Assembly: GCA_027484445.1 (NCBI GenBank)
Contig: JAIXSY010000025.1
Location: forward strand, 475,717 to 539,716
Source of the DNA: Verrucomicrobiaceae bacterium
GTDB taxonomy: Bacteria > Verrucomicrobiota > Verrucomicrobiia > Verrucomicrobiales > Verrucomicrobiaceae
Length of the DNA: 64,000 bases
Direction: 5' to 3'
Under the pieces are notes generated by a model. The model saw only the letters and a program-made list of their open reading frames with translations. It did no database searches and was not told the origin of the DNA. How positions within the stretch are numbered: the first letter of the stretch is position 1; the number at the start of each line of letters is the position of its first letter. Made by a program: the position numbers and the translations under genes. This document shows positions 24,101 through 32,870 of this stretch, one piece after another.

Positions 24101-24721
24101 GGGCGAGAGCATCATGGGCTCGCTGGCGAAGAGCTGCACGACGCACTCGGGATGCACGTCGAGCTGCTGCGTGGCGTTTTCCGGCTCGTGCGCGGCGGTG
24201 TTGGTGTCGCTGGCGGCGATGGGGCCGGGGTTTTCGGTGTAAACTGCAAAGGTGACGCTGCTGCTGTTTCCCTGCTTCGTGCCGCCTTCATCGAGTGCGC
24301 CGCGGGCTTTGAAGCGCTTCGTGCCCGCGGGCAGGTTGAAGGCGATGACGCTGTTCGCGTGCGTGCCGAGGCCGTATTCGATGCTCTTTCCGGCGCTGCG
24401 CAGTTCTTTGCCCTCGGCGTTGGCATTGACACGGACGCCGCCCCAGCCGGACTGCGCGGATTTCCACTCGATCTCGGTGAGTTTCTTTTCAGACCCGTCC
24501 GACAGAGTCAGACGAGGCTCAGCCCAGTCCGCCCAGTCAGCGGTAAAACCATTTCCAGCATCAGTGACGACCAAAAACAGCTCCTTCGCGCCGTCGAGCG
24601 AGACGTCGATGTCCACGCTTTGGTTCGGCGTTTTCGTGTCGATGACCGGCGAGCGAAAGAGAGGCTTCGGCGCGGCAGAAAGCAGCGATGGGATGAGGAG
24701 AAGGCTGAGGGCGAGGCGCAT
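21185..24721 (-). CDS. PVC-type heme-binding CxxCH protein with NPCBM, propeller and HEAT domains
   Basis: 1178 residues, secreted (LALSLLLIPSLLSA). N-terminal 20-160 resembles the NPCBM carbohydrate-binding module (YGLGTHANSVIAFNLPAG). Residues about 200-560 are a beta-propeller of the membrane-bound dehydrogenase/sorbosone-dehydrogenase type (ILILEDTDGDAKADK, HGIHAFHFGPDGRLYFNFGN). About 580-980 is helical HEAT-like repeat. The C-terminal 130 residues are a heme domain: GCVACHRVKGQ (CVACH 1057-1061) and MPPG. Related proteins are thought to oxidise sugars or polyols and pass electrons to the heme, but the substrate is unknown. The ATG at 24721 starts the signal peptide; the gene directly precedes the cytochrome-SUMF1 gene on the same strand. 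Confidence 0.85.
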   Translation of the reverse strand: MRLALSLLLIPSLLSAAPKPLFRSPVIDTKTPNQSVDIDVSLDGAKELFLVVTDAGNGFTADWADWAEPRLTLSDGSEKKLTEIEWKSAQSGWGGVRVNANAEGKELRSAGKSIEYGLGTHANSVIAFNLPAGTKRFKARGALDEGGTKQGNSSSVTFAVYTENPGPIAASDTNTAAHEPENATQQLDVHPECVVQLFASEPMMLSPASIDIDHRGRVWVCEVVNYRKHNGERAEGDRILILEDTDGDAKADKSTVFHQGRDVDSAHGICVLGNKALISCGDDVFWLIDDNGDDKADRKELMFTKIGGAQHDHGIHAFHFGPDGRLYFNFGNAGKQLCDKDGNLITDIHGVKCTNQNNRPYQQGMVFRCELDGSKVEVLAWNFRNNWEVAVDSFGTLWQSDNDDDGNKGVRINYVMEFGNYGYSDEMTGAGWQTPRIGWESEIPQRHWHQNDPGVVPNMLLTGAGSPTGMAVYEGDLLPSIFHGQPIHCDAGPNVVRGYITQPDGAGYKAEIVNVLDGSQNRWFRPSDVAVAPDGSLIVADWYDPGVGGHGMGDVTRGRLFRVTTKAGLKFQVPSFKLETAEGAVEALKSPNEAVRYLAWQALMKIGSNAEPSLKALFEDKKAEPQHRARALWLLAILGKKQYNVSPASGVLVEANSHTAFGSLHESVLEDTDENIRITAIRAARQMYRDQPEKLREVIAEVVNDQSPAVRREAAIALRFQIHAMADELWNQLSHTQESGDRWLLEAMGIGADLNWWGRMADAVDGKQQRTQNEQQVRDVLVWRNRSKSAVDALAVRLVEFKKSQAHLTSEFSYLRALQLLQYHHREEVSKAALTIFHKADAETALAATALLDRNAIASNPEAKTRLEALLKPVIGKADFVALVERLNLTGFEKELLDFISANPNAPESVNAARLIAANREGALRFLKEVDAKSAKALIAALGRVSDRAAVAVMNQHFWPEKREDVRRVLIDALALSGEGGRAILKWQSEGKLPTELKDQAALALSRSTDASVRNEAAKALPLPAAQGLANFPKLPELMQLKGDAAKGQAMFTQAGCVACHRVKGQFIDFGPDLTQIGAKLSKDGLFTAILYPSAAIEHSFVGLNVTTKEGQTVMGFTVSETDTDLTLKMAGGATTTVKKANLVKKEELKDSLMPPGLAVAIGPQGLADLVAWLQTLK

Positions 24722-24836
24722 GCGGGGCAGAAAGGGCGGAAACCAACGCCTTGGCGCGACGAATCCTGGCAAAGAACCTCGCGTCTCGGGCAGGTAGCAT
24801 CGGGATCAACCGGCTGAGTGCCAAGATCAACCTGGC

Positions 24837-27800
24837 TCACTCTGTGGTCGTCGGCTGCAAGAGGAGCGAGCCGGATAGGATGGGCGAGTTTGCCGAGGTG
24901 GTGGGTGGCTCAGCCGTAGCATCTGGCAGCATGGGCAGAAGGAAGAAACCCTCCCCTCGCTCTGAAGTGAGCATCCCGCTAAAGTTCAGCGTGCGCTTCA
25001 CGCGGCGAGTCGTGCTCCCTGGCAGGGGGTCATCGACGACGGCAGAACCTGTGAAGAAGCCGGTCGGCACATAAAAGTCGATCTTTGCCTCGTTGAAATT
25101 AGGAGCATCAAAAACAGCTATGTGCGCTGTGGTGAGTTTGCCAGAAATCATGAGCTCACTGGTAAGAGCACTGCTCGTGAGTGAAAGCTTCATGCGCCCA
25201 TCGGTCGGTTCCATTTGAGGCAGGAGCAGCCCGCCAGGAACCGGTGGAGAATAGGCAAACGCAGAGAGCTTGTATTCGGCGTCTTGGAAGCCTGCGGGAT
25301 AGAACCGATTCCCCAGCGAGGGTGGACGCCGCCAGAAGGCATTCCCTTCGGTGAGTTCCTGGCTGTAACTGCCGACAAAGGAGGTCCCTGGTGCCAGGTT
25401 AGCGCAAAAAGGGATACCTGCCCCATGATCCAAAACCATGCTGGCAAAAGTGATGCCAGAGCCGTCGGGCAAAGTGCCGACGCATTGAACATTGAGAGCT
25501 TGAGTGATGGTCAGGGAGCCATAACCAGAGCCGCGCGGCAGAAGGACATCGTCCTTTGCTGAACTGAAAAAGGTGGTTCTCCGACCTGCAAAATTCCGAA
25601 TGTTGTTCGTCACAGGAATTGCCCGGTATTGCAGGGAACCTTGCCATGAGAAGAGTCTCCCGTCAGGCTGCTCTGCACGCACCTCACAAGTGATCTGCTG
25701 AGACTGCGTGAAAATGGTGATCACGCAGTCCAGTGAGCCGAGACCAAGAGTAGAGGCCGGGAAAATGAGCTGACAGACATTGTTCGACACCAACTGATCA
25801 AACTGGCCGACCGCCGACAAGCGTCGGCCTCCAATTTGCCAATGCGCCGTGGCTCTGCCGCCCAGGGCGATCTCAACTTGCATCGAGCTTGGTCCGAGCT
25901 GCTCAAGATAGGGCGAGACCTCAGCCGCGCCTGGATTGCCCGTCGAGATCACGCCAAACAGAGTTCCAGGTCGCACTCGGCGCGCCAAAGGATCGTAAAC
26001 GATGATCCGATCCGTGGCAGGCTTTGCAGCACCGCCGGTAAAGCTGGCCCGGTAGATGATGTTGTAGATTCCTGCTCTTGTCGGGGTGCCTGAAAGCACG
26101 CCGCTGGTGGGATCAAGAACAACCCCAGGAGGCAGTCCAGTAGCCGTGAAGCGGAGGTTTTGAACATCTCCTGCATGGGTGACACCTGCTAGCAGCGTGT
26201 CTTCTCCGAGAGTAAGCTCAGCGGGGCCAGACGGGAGAAGCTCCGTGAACGGAAGAATCTGAAGCGGCCAGGTGCCGACGATGGCGGTGGTATCTCCCAT
26301 GGAGGCGAAGGCATAGAGGGTGTTCTCGGAAACTCGCGAAGGATGAAAGTTCCGAATTTGCAGAGAGGAAGTCCGCGATCCACGGATGCTGCCGTCATCC
26401 ATGCGCGTATTCCAGCGGTAGCGCACACCAGGCCCCCAAACTCTGGCCCGAGCAGCCAGCGTGCCGCCCAAAGCCACCCGGAGCGGCTGCCCCTGAGATG
26501 GGTAAACGCCAAGGAGAATGTTTTTGATGAGCTGTTTGGCTCCATCAGGCGCAGTGACCTCCACAGAATAGGTGCCTGCATCGGCGATGGTGGCTTTGGA
26601 GCGGAAGAAAAAGGTGGTCGTGTCCTCGGGCAAAAGGCGTCCATCTTTGAACCAGCGACAGGCCAAGCTGCGACTGGTGGTGGGAGAGAGACTCAGCGTG
26701 AAGGGGTCTCCTAGCCTAACTAACTTCGAGAGTCCGGTTGTCATGTCCGAGGGTAGCGGCAGGCTGGACTGTGCATTGAAGCTGAGATTCACCGTTGCCA
26801 GCGGCATGCTGCTGCCGGTTGCACGGAGTCGAAGCGTCAGGGTCTGCTGCCCTAGCCCAGTGGGAGCGAAGAAAGCAGGAAGCGTGAAGAGTCCACCCGG
26901 CGGCACGGGTTTGCCTACAAAGGACGTTGGCAGAGTCACGATCGGTGGCGCAGCATCGAGCCCGGCAAAAGTCCAGGTGGTATCCCCCGTGTTCTTGAGT
27001 GTCAGAGGTAGTGGTGTCGCAGCACCCGAGGCAACTTCACCGAGATTCAGTGTGAAGCCACGACCCATCAGTTGCCCAGAGGTCGTGGGACCATCATAGA
27101 CCTCCATCGCGGCATGGAGGTAGATGAAGAGCCTGGAATAAGATGGGTTGGGGTAGTTTGTCTTGCCATAGATCACGCTGTCTTGAGTGAGGCTGATCGC
27201 CAAATAATTGCCGCTGTAGGGATCTTCGGGCCTGAGATGCTTGGCAAAGAGCCATTTGCCGCTCCGTTGACTGTATAGCTTTAAATTGTCGCGAGAAGTG
27301 AGCAAAGCGAGATCGTCTTCTGCATCCAGGGAAAAGGGGCTGAAGCCTTCACCAAAAGGCTGGCTGCTACTCCAGGCAGCTCCAGAGGGCATGAATGCGA
27401 CTGGGTTAATGCCTGAGCCACTCAACAGGAGACCCTTTCCCGCCCAAATGAGCCCACGCGAGTAGCGCGAGAGCATGGGGTTGAAACCCGTTCGCAGCGG
27501 CATCGTGGCAAGCTTCTTCCATGGGTTTTTGCTCGTGTCATAGATGACGGGACTGATGCTGCGGCTACCCGCAAACAATCTCAGCGCAGCGCGGTCACCT
27601 GAGAGGCTGATCTCAGGAGCCGTGTGCTCAGCTTTTTCAGCGCTAGCTTTGCTCACATAGACGGGGCCACTGTCCGCAAGACGAAAGCGCCCTGCCAGCC
27701 ACCCCTGTCCAGTGGCGCGGGTGACGACGACCAAGCTGTCTCCCGAGATGTCGAGGCCCATGATCTCCTCCATCGCTCTGCCGTCCAAAAGGCTGATCAC

Positions 27801-29411
27801 AGCAGGCGTCTGGCTCCACTTTCCATCTCGAAAGCCATAGACCAAAATCTTGTGACCTCCTGCTTGCGGGCTGCTGATCGCCATCCAGCGCCCTTTGACA
27901 CTCATCACCTCACCATAGACGCGCGCTCCGGAGCTACTCCTGGATGGATTGTCGAGACTATGACTGTGTTCCCAAATGCCATCCTTTCGTGTGTAAACAT
28001 GCACCGTACCCACGCTCGGCGACCTGCCCCAACGCGTTGCTGAGGCCAAAAGGGTATCACCATCAGCCTCCAGCCTTTCACCAAAACCATCATTCGACTG
28101 GAGATGGCTGATCGATGGCGAAAGAACAAGGCCAGACTGGCCCGTTTCAACCATTGGCAAGACTCCGCCAATCGCCAAACCATTGGCTAAGAAACCTGGA
28201 GCACCTACCAAACTCAGCGACTCCGAAGTCGCTAAGATCTGGCGGAAATCCGATGCAATGCCGGTAGGCAGTGGCCGAAAATCGAGAGATGCCGCATGAG
28301 CCACCAACTCAGGCGGAAGTGGCAGGCTGAGATTGAAAGACTGCAAAACAAACTCGGTGCTGTTTCCCACCACACGCGGGCAACCGACAAGAGCAAAATT
28401 GCTTCCCAATGCCACCGGGCAATCCGCGTAGATTGGGGGGAAGTTTTCAGGAGCCAGGATTTTTGTTTCAAGAGCGTTTTGCCGATAAAGACAGGCAATG
28501 ACCTGCTTGGTGGGTATCAAACCACGCACACCGATCAGCAGTTGCTCTTGTCTCACGACCAACGCAGCACCGAAACGATCAATCTCGGTAGGAGCAGGGT
28601 TCAGCAGTTTGTGAGTTAGCGGCGCATTGGGGCCTGTGCTGGCTAGGCTAAAGACATGCACTTCTCCCCGGCTGTTTGGAGTCCCAGGTGCCGCATAACC
28701 GGGTAAGCCGACATAGACACTCGGACCGCCAAACGCGAGCGACCTACCAAACTCAGTGTTCGCCACCGATGGTCCCGTCATCTGCAAGTGAGAAGTCCAC
28801 ACTGAAGTGTTGCTCTCCAAGCGGTAGGTGAACACTTGGCCCGCGAGAGAGCTGTCAGGCACTGTCGGTGTGCCGACGGCGAGAATCTGTCCCTCGGAAA
28901 GAGCAAGGCTAGATCCAAAACGGCGGGAAGATGTCGTTAAAGATGGCGAGAGCGTCTGGGAGAGTGTCCATGTGGTTCCGCTGAGCCGATAGAGACGGAC
29001 TCGCCCCAAGCTGTCATCACTGTTCCTGTAGTTTGGGGCACCGACGGCAATCCAGTCTCGCGAGATCGCTACTGCCTGCCCAAAATGGATCGGCGTTCTC
29101 GGAAGATAAGCTTCTGAGTCGCCATGGACATAGAGCTTCTGATGAATCTTCCAGGTGCCGCTCTCGTGGCGAAGAACGTAAGCACTGCCCTCATCGACAA
29201 AGCGGGCGCTGTCATCACCCGGAGCTCCCACGACCGCCCACATTCCATCCATCGCCACCGCACTGCCAAAGAGATCCCCGTTTGACACACCATCGTCTGG
29301 CGCATAACGGGATTGTAAGCGCAGTGCTGCTAGGTGATCCGTGTTTGCTAGCAGCGACTCGGTGAGCAGGTCGCAGATGATTAAGGCGCAAAAGAGAATG
29401 AGTGGGCGCAT
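24837..29411 (-). CDS. Very large secreted FG-GAP/propeller protein with Ig-like domains
   Basis: 1524 residues with a signal peptide (MRPLILFCALIICDLL). The first half repeats FG-GAP-like blades (FGSAVAMDGMWAVVGAPGD, FGQAVAISRDWIAVGAPN, FGSSLALSEGQILAVGTP), as in integrin-type propellers. Then comes a choice-of-anchor-like stretch, an Ig-like domain (CRWFKDGRLLPEDTTTFF, ADAGTYSVEV) and a putative Ig domain of the He-PIG type (FTATGLPPGVVLDPTSGVLS). The C-terminus contains two beta-rich modules of the sort seen in Verrucomicrobia autotransporter-like proteins. It is probably a cell-surface or extracellular adhesion protein; ligand unknown. There is no visible C-terminal sorting signal. GC content and style match its neighbours. 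Confidence 0.78.
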   Translation of the reverse strand: MRPLILFCALIICDLLTESLLANTDHLAALRLQSRYAPDDGVSNGDLFGSAVAMDGMWAVVGAPGDDSARFVDEGSAYVLRHESGTWKIHQKLYVHGDSEAYLPRTPIHFGQAVAISRDWIAVGAPNYRNSDDSLGRVRLYRLSGTTWTLSQTLSPSLTTSSRRFGSSLALSEGQILAVGTPTVPDSSLAGQVFTYRLESNTSVWTSHLQMTGPSVANTEFGRSLAFGGPSVYVGLPGYAAPGTPNSRGEVHVFSLASTGPNAPLTHKLLNPAPTEIDRFGAALVVRQEQLLIGVRGLIPTKQVIACLYRQNALETKILAPENFPPIYADCPVALGSNFALVGCPRVVGNSTEFVLQSFNLSLPLPPELVAHAASLDFRPLPTGIASDFRQILATSESLSLVGAPGFLANGLAIGGVLPMVETGQSGLVLSPSISHLQSNDGFGERLEADGDTLLASATRWGRSPSVGTVHVYTRKDGIWEHSHSLDNPSRSSSGARVYGEVMSVKGRWMAISSPQAGGHKILVYGFRDGKWSQTPAVISLLDGRAMEEIMGLDISGDSLVVVTRATGQGWLAGRFRLADSGPVYVSKASAEKAEHTAPEISLSGDRAALRLFAGSRSISPVIYDTSKNPWKKLATMPLRTGFNPMLSRYSRGLIWAGKGLLLSGSGINPVAFMPSGAAWSSSQPFGEGFSPFSLDAEDDLALLTSRDNLKLYSQRSGKWLFAKHLRPEDPYSGNYLAISLTQDSVIYGKTNYPNPSYSRLFIYLHAAMEVYDGPTTSGQLMGRGFTLNLGEVASGAATPLPLTLKNTGDTTWTFAGLDAAPPIVTLPTSFVGKPVPPGGLFTLPAFFAPTGLGQQTLTLRLRATGSSMPLATVNLSFNAQSSLPLPSDMTTGLSKLVRLGDPFTLSLSPTTSRSLACRWFKDGRLLPEDTTTFFFRSKATIADAGTYSVEVTAPDGAKQLIKNILLGVYPSQGQPLRVALGGTLAARARVWGPGVRYRWNTRMDDGSIRGSRTSSLQIRNFHPSRVSENTLYAFASMGDTTAIVGTWPLQILPFTELLPSGPAELTLGEDTLLAGVTHAGDVQNLRFTATGLPPGVVLDPTSGVLSGTPTRAGIYNIIYRASFTGGAAKPATDRIIVYDPLARRVRPGTLFGVISTGNPGAAEVSPYLEQLGPSSMQVEIALGGRATAHWQIGGRRLSAVGQFDQLVSNNVCQLIFPASTLGLGSLDCVITIFTQSQQITCEVRAEQPDGRLFSWQGSLQYRAIPVTNNIRNFAGRRTTFFSSAKDDVLLPRGSGYGSLTITQALNVQCVGTLPDGSGITFASMVLDHGAGIPFCANLAPGTSFVGSYSQELTEGNAFWRRPPSLGNRFYPAGFQDAEYKLSAFAYSPPVPGGLLLPQMEPTDGRMKLSLTSSALTSELMISGKLTTAHIAVFDAPNFNEAKIDFYVPTGFFTGSAVVDDPLPGSTTRRVKRTLNFSGMLTSERGEGFFLLPMLPDATAEPPTTSANSPILSGSLLLQPTTTE

Positions 29412-29524
29412 TCACGATTTATACCTAAAAACGGCACATAAGTCACGCTTAATTTGGAGGAAAGCATTTCAGCTTTTTTGGGTTAAAATCAGACCTAATT
29501 CCAGAAAGTTCCCCGTTTCGTTCC

Positions 29525-30091
29525 ATGGCTTTTCTTTCCCACACGACCTCAGGGAACCTCGCGTCTAAGGCAGACATTGCGCTTTTGACAAAGGCTGCTG
29601 CTGGAGCACTCTCTGGCGCTTTGAAAAACGTCCTTTTTGTCTGCACCGGAAACACCTGCCGCAGCCCGCTGGCGGAGGTGATTTTTCGTGACCTGATCCG
29701 TGGACAAAAGGATTATCTCGTGGGCAGCGCGGGAACTGGTGCTTTTTCAGGGCAACCGGCCAGTCGAAACAGCGTGAGTCTGGCCCGCGAGCGTGGCCTG
29801 GACCTGGCCCAGCATCGCAGCCGTGCGGTCACGATCGATCTGGTGGAGTCAGCCACACACATCTTTGCCATGGGGCGCAGTCACCTGATGGCCTTGATCG
29901 ATGAATTCCCTGAGGCTGAGGACAAGACTTACCTGGTCAGTGAATTCACAGCTGAGGATCGACTGCGCGGAAGAGACATCGCCGATCCTTTTGGCGGTGA
30001 TCTCGAAGACTACCGCGAGATGATGCAGAACCTGGATCAATGCCTGCCGAGTTTGCTAGCCTACATTGAGCAAACGCACAAAGAGCCTTGA
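29525..30091 (+). CDS. Low-molecular-weight protein-tyrosine phosphatase
   Basis: 188 residues. The CX5R catalytic loop is VCTGNTCRSPLAE (Cys40, Arg46) and the general-acid Asp is Asp154 in DIADPFGG, both in the family positions. The first 33 residues (Ser/Ala-rich) are an extension not seen in short LMW-PTPs. Bacterial members act on tyrosine kinases of exopolysaccharide export or on arginine phosphate (YwlE-like). The residue after the first Cys is Thr (CTGNTCR), as in the YwlE/arginine-phosphatase group, which is suggestive only. It stands alone, divergent from the giant FG-GAP gene across a short AT-rich region. Confidence 0.88.
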   Translation: MAFLSHTTSGNLASKADIALLTKAAAGALSGALKNVLFVCTGNTCRSPLAEVIFRDLIRGQKDYLVGSAGTGAFSGQPASRNSVSLARERGLDLAQHRSRAVTIDLVESATHIFAMGRSHLMALIDEFPEAEDKTYLVSEFTAEDRLRGRDIADPFGGDLEDYREMMQNLDQCLPSLLAYIEQTHKEP

Positions 30092-30183
30092 AGCTTCCTG
30101 CACAAGCGCTGGCAAATCCCCAAGCAGCACTTGCAAGAACAGTGGCGTGAAGGTTGTTCCCTGCGCTCGCCTTCTTTTCAACC

Positions 30184-31422
30184 ATGAGAGTTCTTTTCCC
30201 TGCCCTGCTTGCCTCTGTGTCGGTTCTATGCGCCGCTGAGGTCTCTTTTCAGAAAATCACCCTGACGAATGAGTTCGTTTCCGAAGGGGCGCATTTCGCA
30301 GACTTTGATCACGATGGGCACCAGGACGTTTGCGCGGGTCGATTCATCTGGAAAGGGCCCGCCTTCACGGAGCGCGTCAGCTTTGCCCCAAAGTTCGAAA
30401 AGGAACCCTATGACGCTGCAAAAACTTACAGCGACTTCTTTCTGACCTACACCTACGACTTCAATGGCGATGGCTGGCACGACATCCTGGCCTACTCCTG
30501 GCCCGGCAAGGAGACCTGGATCTTTGAAAATCCGCAGGGCAAAGGTGGCGACTGGGCTCGACATACTGTTTTTGACATCACAGACAATGAATCGCCCGCG
30601 CTTGGGGACATGAATGGCGATGGCAAGCCGGAGCTGATCTTCCACACGAGCAGTGGAGCCCAGCCACCGCAGGGAGGTCGCCTTGGCTTTGCAGAGATCG
30701 ATTGGAAAAATCCGTTTGGCAAAGCACGCTTCCGCCCGATCACGCCCGTGAGCGCAGAGAATGACAAGAAATACTTCCGCTACACTCATGGTTATGGCTT
30801 TGGCGATGTGAATGGCGACGGTCGTCCCGACATCCTGGACAAGGAAGGCTGGCGTGAGCAGCCTGCGGACATGAGCCAGGACAGCGATTGGAAGTTTCAC
30901 CCGAACCTTTTCACCAAAGAAGGCATGCGCGGTGGCAGCTTCCTGCTGGTCTATGATGTGAATGGCGATGGCATCAACGACGTGATCAGTGGCTACGATG
31001 CGCACGGTTATGGCCTGGGCTGGTTCGAGCAAAAGAAAGACGGTAGCTTTGTCCGCCATGACCTCATGGGTGCCACGGTGGCGGAAAGTGCGGTGGGGGT
31101 GAAGTTCAGCCAACTTCACGCCATGCAGCTGGCCGACATGAATGGCGATGGTGTGATGGATCTGGTGACAGGCAAGCGCCGCTGGGCACATGGCCCGCTG
31201 AAGGACGATGAACCGATGGCCGCGCCTGTTCTGTACTGGTTCGAAATCAAACGCGATGGCCAAGGCGGAGCGAAGTTCATCCCCCATCTGATCGACGATG
31301 CGAGTGGCGTTGGCACCCAGGTGACTCCAGGAGATGTGAATCAGGATGGCCGAATGGATGTCGTGATTGGCAATAAAATGGGCGTATTTGTTTTCTTGCA
31401 GCAAGGAAAGGACACGAAGTAG
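30184..31422 (+). CDS. Secreted VCBS/FG-GAP repeat protein
   Basis: 412 residues; signal peptide MRVLFPALLASVSVLCAAE, then several FG-GAP/VCBS blades with calcium-binding loops: HFADFDHDGHQDV, YDFNGDGWHDIL, GDMNGDGKPELI, GDVNGDGRPDIL, YDVNGDGINDVI, ADMNGDGVMDLV and GDVNQDGRMDVV. This should fold as a seven-bladed propeller binding Ca2+ and probably carbohydrate or another envelope ligand; function unknown. The ATG at 30184 gives the signal peptide. The C39-like gene follows after 26 bp on the same strand. Confidence 0.85.
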   Translation: MRVLFPALLASVSVLCAAEVSFQKITLTNEFVSEGAHFADFDHDGHQDVCAGRFIWKGPAFTERVSFAPKFEKEPYDAAKTYSDFFLTYTYDFNGDGWHDILAYSWPGKETWIFENPQGKGGDWARHTVFDITDNESPALGDMNGDGKPELIFHTSSGAQPPQGGRLGFAEIDWKNPFGKARFRPITPVSAENDKKYFRYTHGYGFGDVNGDGRPDILDKEGWREQPADMSQDSDWKFHPNLFTKEGMRGGSFLLVYDVNGDGINDVISGYDAHGYGLGWFEQKKDGSFVRHDLMGATVAESAVGVKFSQLHAMQLADMNGDGVMDLVTGKRRWAHGPLKDDEPMAAPVLYWFEIKRDGQGGAKFIPHLIDDASGVGTQVTPGDVNQDGRMDVVIGNKMGVFVFLQQGKDTK

Positions 31423-31448
31423 TGTGCGGGGGTTTTAAATCCCCACCC

Positions 31449-32804
31449 ATGAAAGTCTTAACCCTCCTGAAGGCCGGTCTGAGCGCTGCCTTTGCCTTTA
31501 GTCCACTTTTTGCCCAAGAACCCAAAGGCACCTCGCGCGCTTTGGATGATTTGCTGGCGAGCGACAGCACCTGGCAGATGTCCACGGCTCAGTTCGAGGA
31601 AAAATTCGCTCCACTTCGCTTCAGTTGGCTCTCCGACCGCAAGGATCAGGCGCGTTTTTTTGAGGCAGGACTGAGTCTTTGGGAGGGCAAAATCCCCGTC
31701 AGCGAGGCCATCGTGGAATTCAATCCCGAAGGCCAACCCGCGAAGCTGACCTTTTCCCTCTACAACCGTGGTGATGCGGAAACCCTGATCGTAGAACGTG
31801 CCCAATTTGAGGCCAAAATCGACAGCCTGCGCGAGATCGTGAGCCAAAAGCTAGGGGTGACGCCAACAGAGCGAGGCAAAGACAAGACCAGCGCTGTAGC
31901 CGCTGAGGGCTTTGTGTGGATGAAGCCGCCGAGCGCTTACCTGCTGGAATACAGCTACCAGCGGGAAATGAAGAGCCGCGAGGTGCCCTTCCGTGCTGAG
32001 TTCATCCGCCTGCGGGTAGCCCATGTTGGTGTCGGAGGCCGCACGATGACGGCGGCCAACTCCGGGGTAGCCGCTGCCAATCCCGTAGGACGTGCAAGCC
32101 TGGTCAGCAATGTAAAGCGGGAAGCGAATGGCGATGTCGTGATCGCCAATGTGCCGATGGTGGATCAAGGCCCCAAGGGCTACTGCGCGGTGGCGACAGC
32201 AGAGCGTGTCTTCAAGTATTATGGCCTGCCCGTCGATCAGCACGAGATGGCCCAGGTGGCCGACACAAGCCAGGGCGGTGGCACCAGCCCCGACAAAATG
32301 CTGGCAGCACTGAACAAATTGGAAGGGCGGATGGGCGTCAGCGTGCGGGTGATCGAGGACTGGGAATACAAAAAGTTCATGGACAAGGTCGCCGACTACA
32401 ACAAGGAGGCCAAAAAGGCGAAAAAGCCTGAAGTGGCCATGGGGGCCCGAGATGGTGTGATCTACGTGGATGAGATCATCCAACAGATGAATGGAGAGGT
32501 GCTGCGCACGGCGCGTGTCGAGCGTGACCGCGCGGGTTTTGGTAAATTCCAACGCACTGTGGCAGCCCTGATCGACCAAGGCATTCCTGTCATGTGGAGC
32601 GTGTCCCTGGGCCTGCTGCCTGAACCCGAAGTCCCCCAAGCAAGTGGCGGGCACATGCGCCTCATCATTGGCTACAACGCCAAAACGGGGGAGGCGCTTT
32701 TCTCCGACTCCTGGGGGGCTGAGCACGCGCTGAAACGAATGCCACTCACCAACGCTTACGCCATCACGAATGGCCTCTACTACATGCAGCCACGCGCGAA
32801 GTAA
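31449..32804 (+). CDS. Secreted C39-like (papain-fold) protein
   Basis: 451 residues with signal peptide (AGLSAAFAFSPLFAQ). Residues about 230-445 resemble C39-like peptidase domains: NVPMVDQGPKGYCAVATAE (Cys246), GGHMRLIIGYN (His402) and LFSDSWG (Asp420) supply a Cys/His/Asp set. The N-terminal 200 residues are a separate unassigned domain. C39 proteins process leader peptides of exported peptides or simply hydrolyse secreted proteins; no ABC exporter or precursor peptide lies nearby, so the latter is more likely. A strong terminator follows at 32824. Confidence 0.75.
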   Translation: MKVLTLLKAGLSAAFAFSPLFAQEPKGTSRALDDLLASDSTWQMSTAQFEEKFAPLRFSWLSDRKDQARFFEAGLSLWEGKIPVSEAIVEFNPEGQPAKLTFSLYNRGDAETLIVERAQFEAKIDSLREIVSQKLGVTPTERGKDKTSAVAAEGFVWMKPPSAYLLEYSYQREMKSREVPFRAEFIRLRVAHVGVGGRTMTAANSGVAAANPVGRASLVSNVKREANGDVVIANVPMVDQGPKGYCAVATAERVFKYYGLPVDQHEMAQVADTSQGGGTSPDKMLAALNKLEGRMGVSVRVIEDWEYKKFMDKVADYNKEAKKAKKPEVAMGARDGVIYVDEIIQQMNGEVLRTARVERDRAGFGKFQRTVAALIDQGIPVMWSVSLGLLPEPEVPQASGGHMRLIIGYNAKTGEALFSDSWGAEHALKRMPLTNAYAITNGLYYMQPRAK

Positions 32805-32823
32805 GACGGCTTTCGATGAAATG

Positions 32824-32859
32824 AGTCGCGAGCTGCTGCTTAGTACCTCGCGACTTTTT
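32824..32859 (+). terminator. Rho-independent terminator after the C39-like gene
   Basis: AGTCGCGAG (32824-32832) pairs with CTCGCGACT (32847-32855), 9 bp without mismatch, followed by five T. It lies 20 bp downstream of the stop at 32804 and just before the end of the convergent NadD-NadK gene. Confidence 0.85.
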
Positions 32860-32870
32860 GAGGCCTGCGC

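Noticed and set aside
23072..24817. 581-codon plus-strand frame opposite the CxxCH giant
   Set aside because: Protein is low-complexity Val/Ala/Asp/Gly without domain features; the minus-strand protein has clear motifs over the same DNA.
28100..29400. Possible prophage or phage-tail genes suggested by repeated beta-rich protein
   Set aside because: FG-GAP and Ig-like modules in a single secreted protein explain the pattern; no capsid, terminase or integrase nearby.
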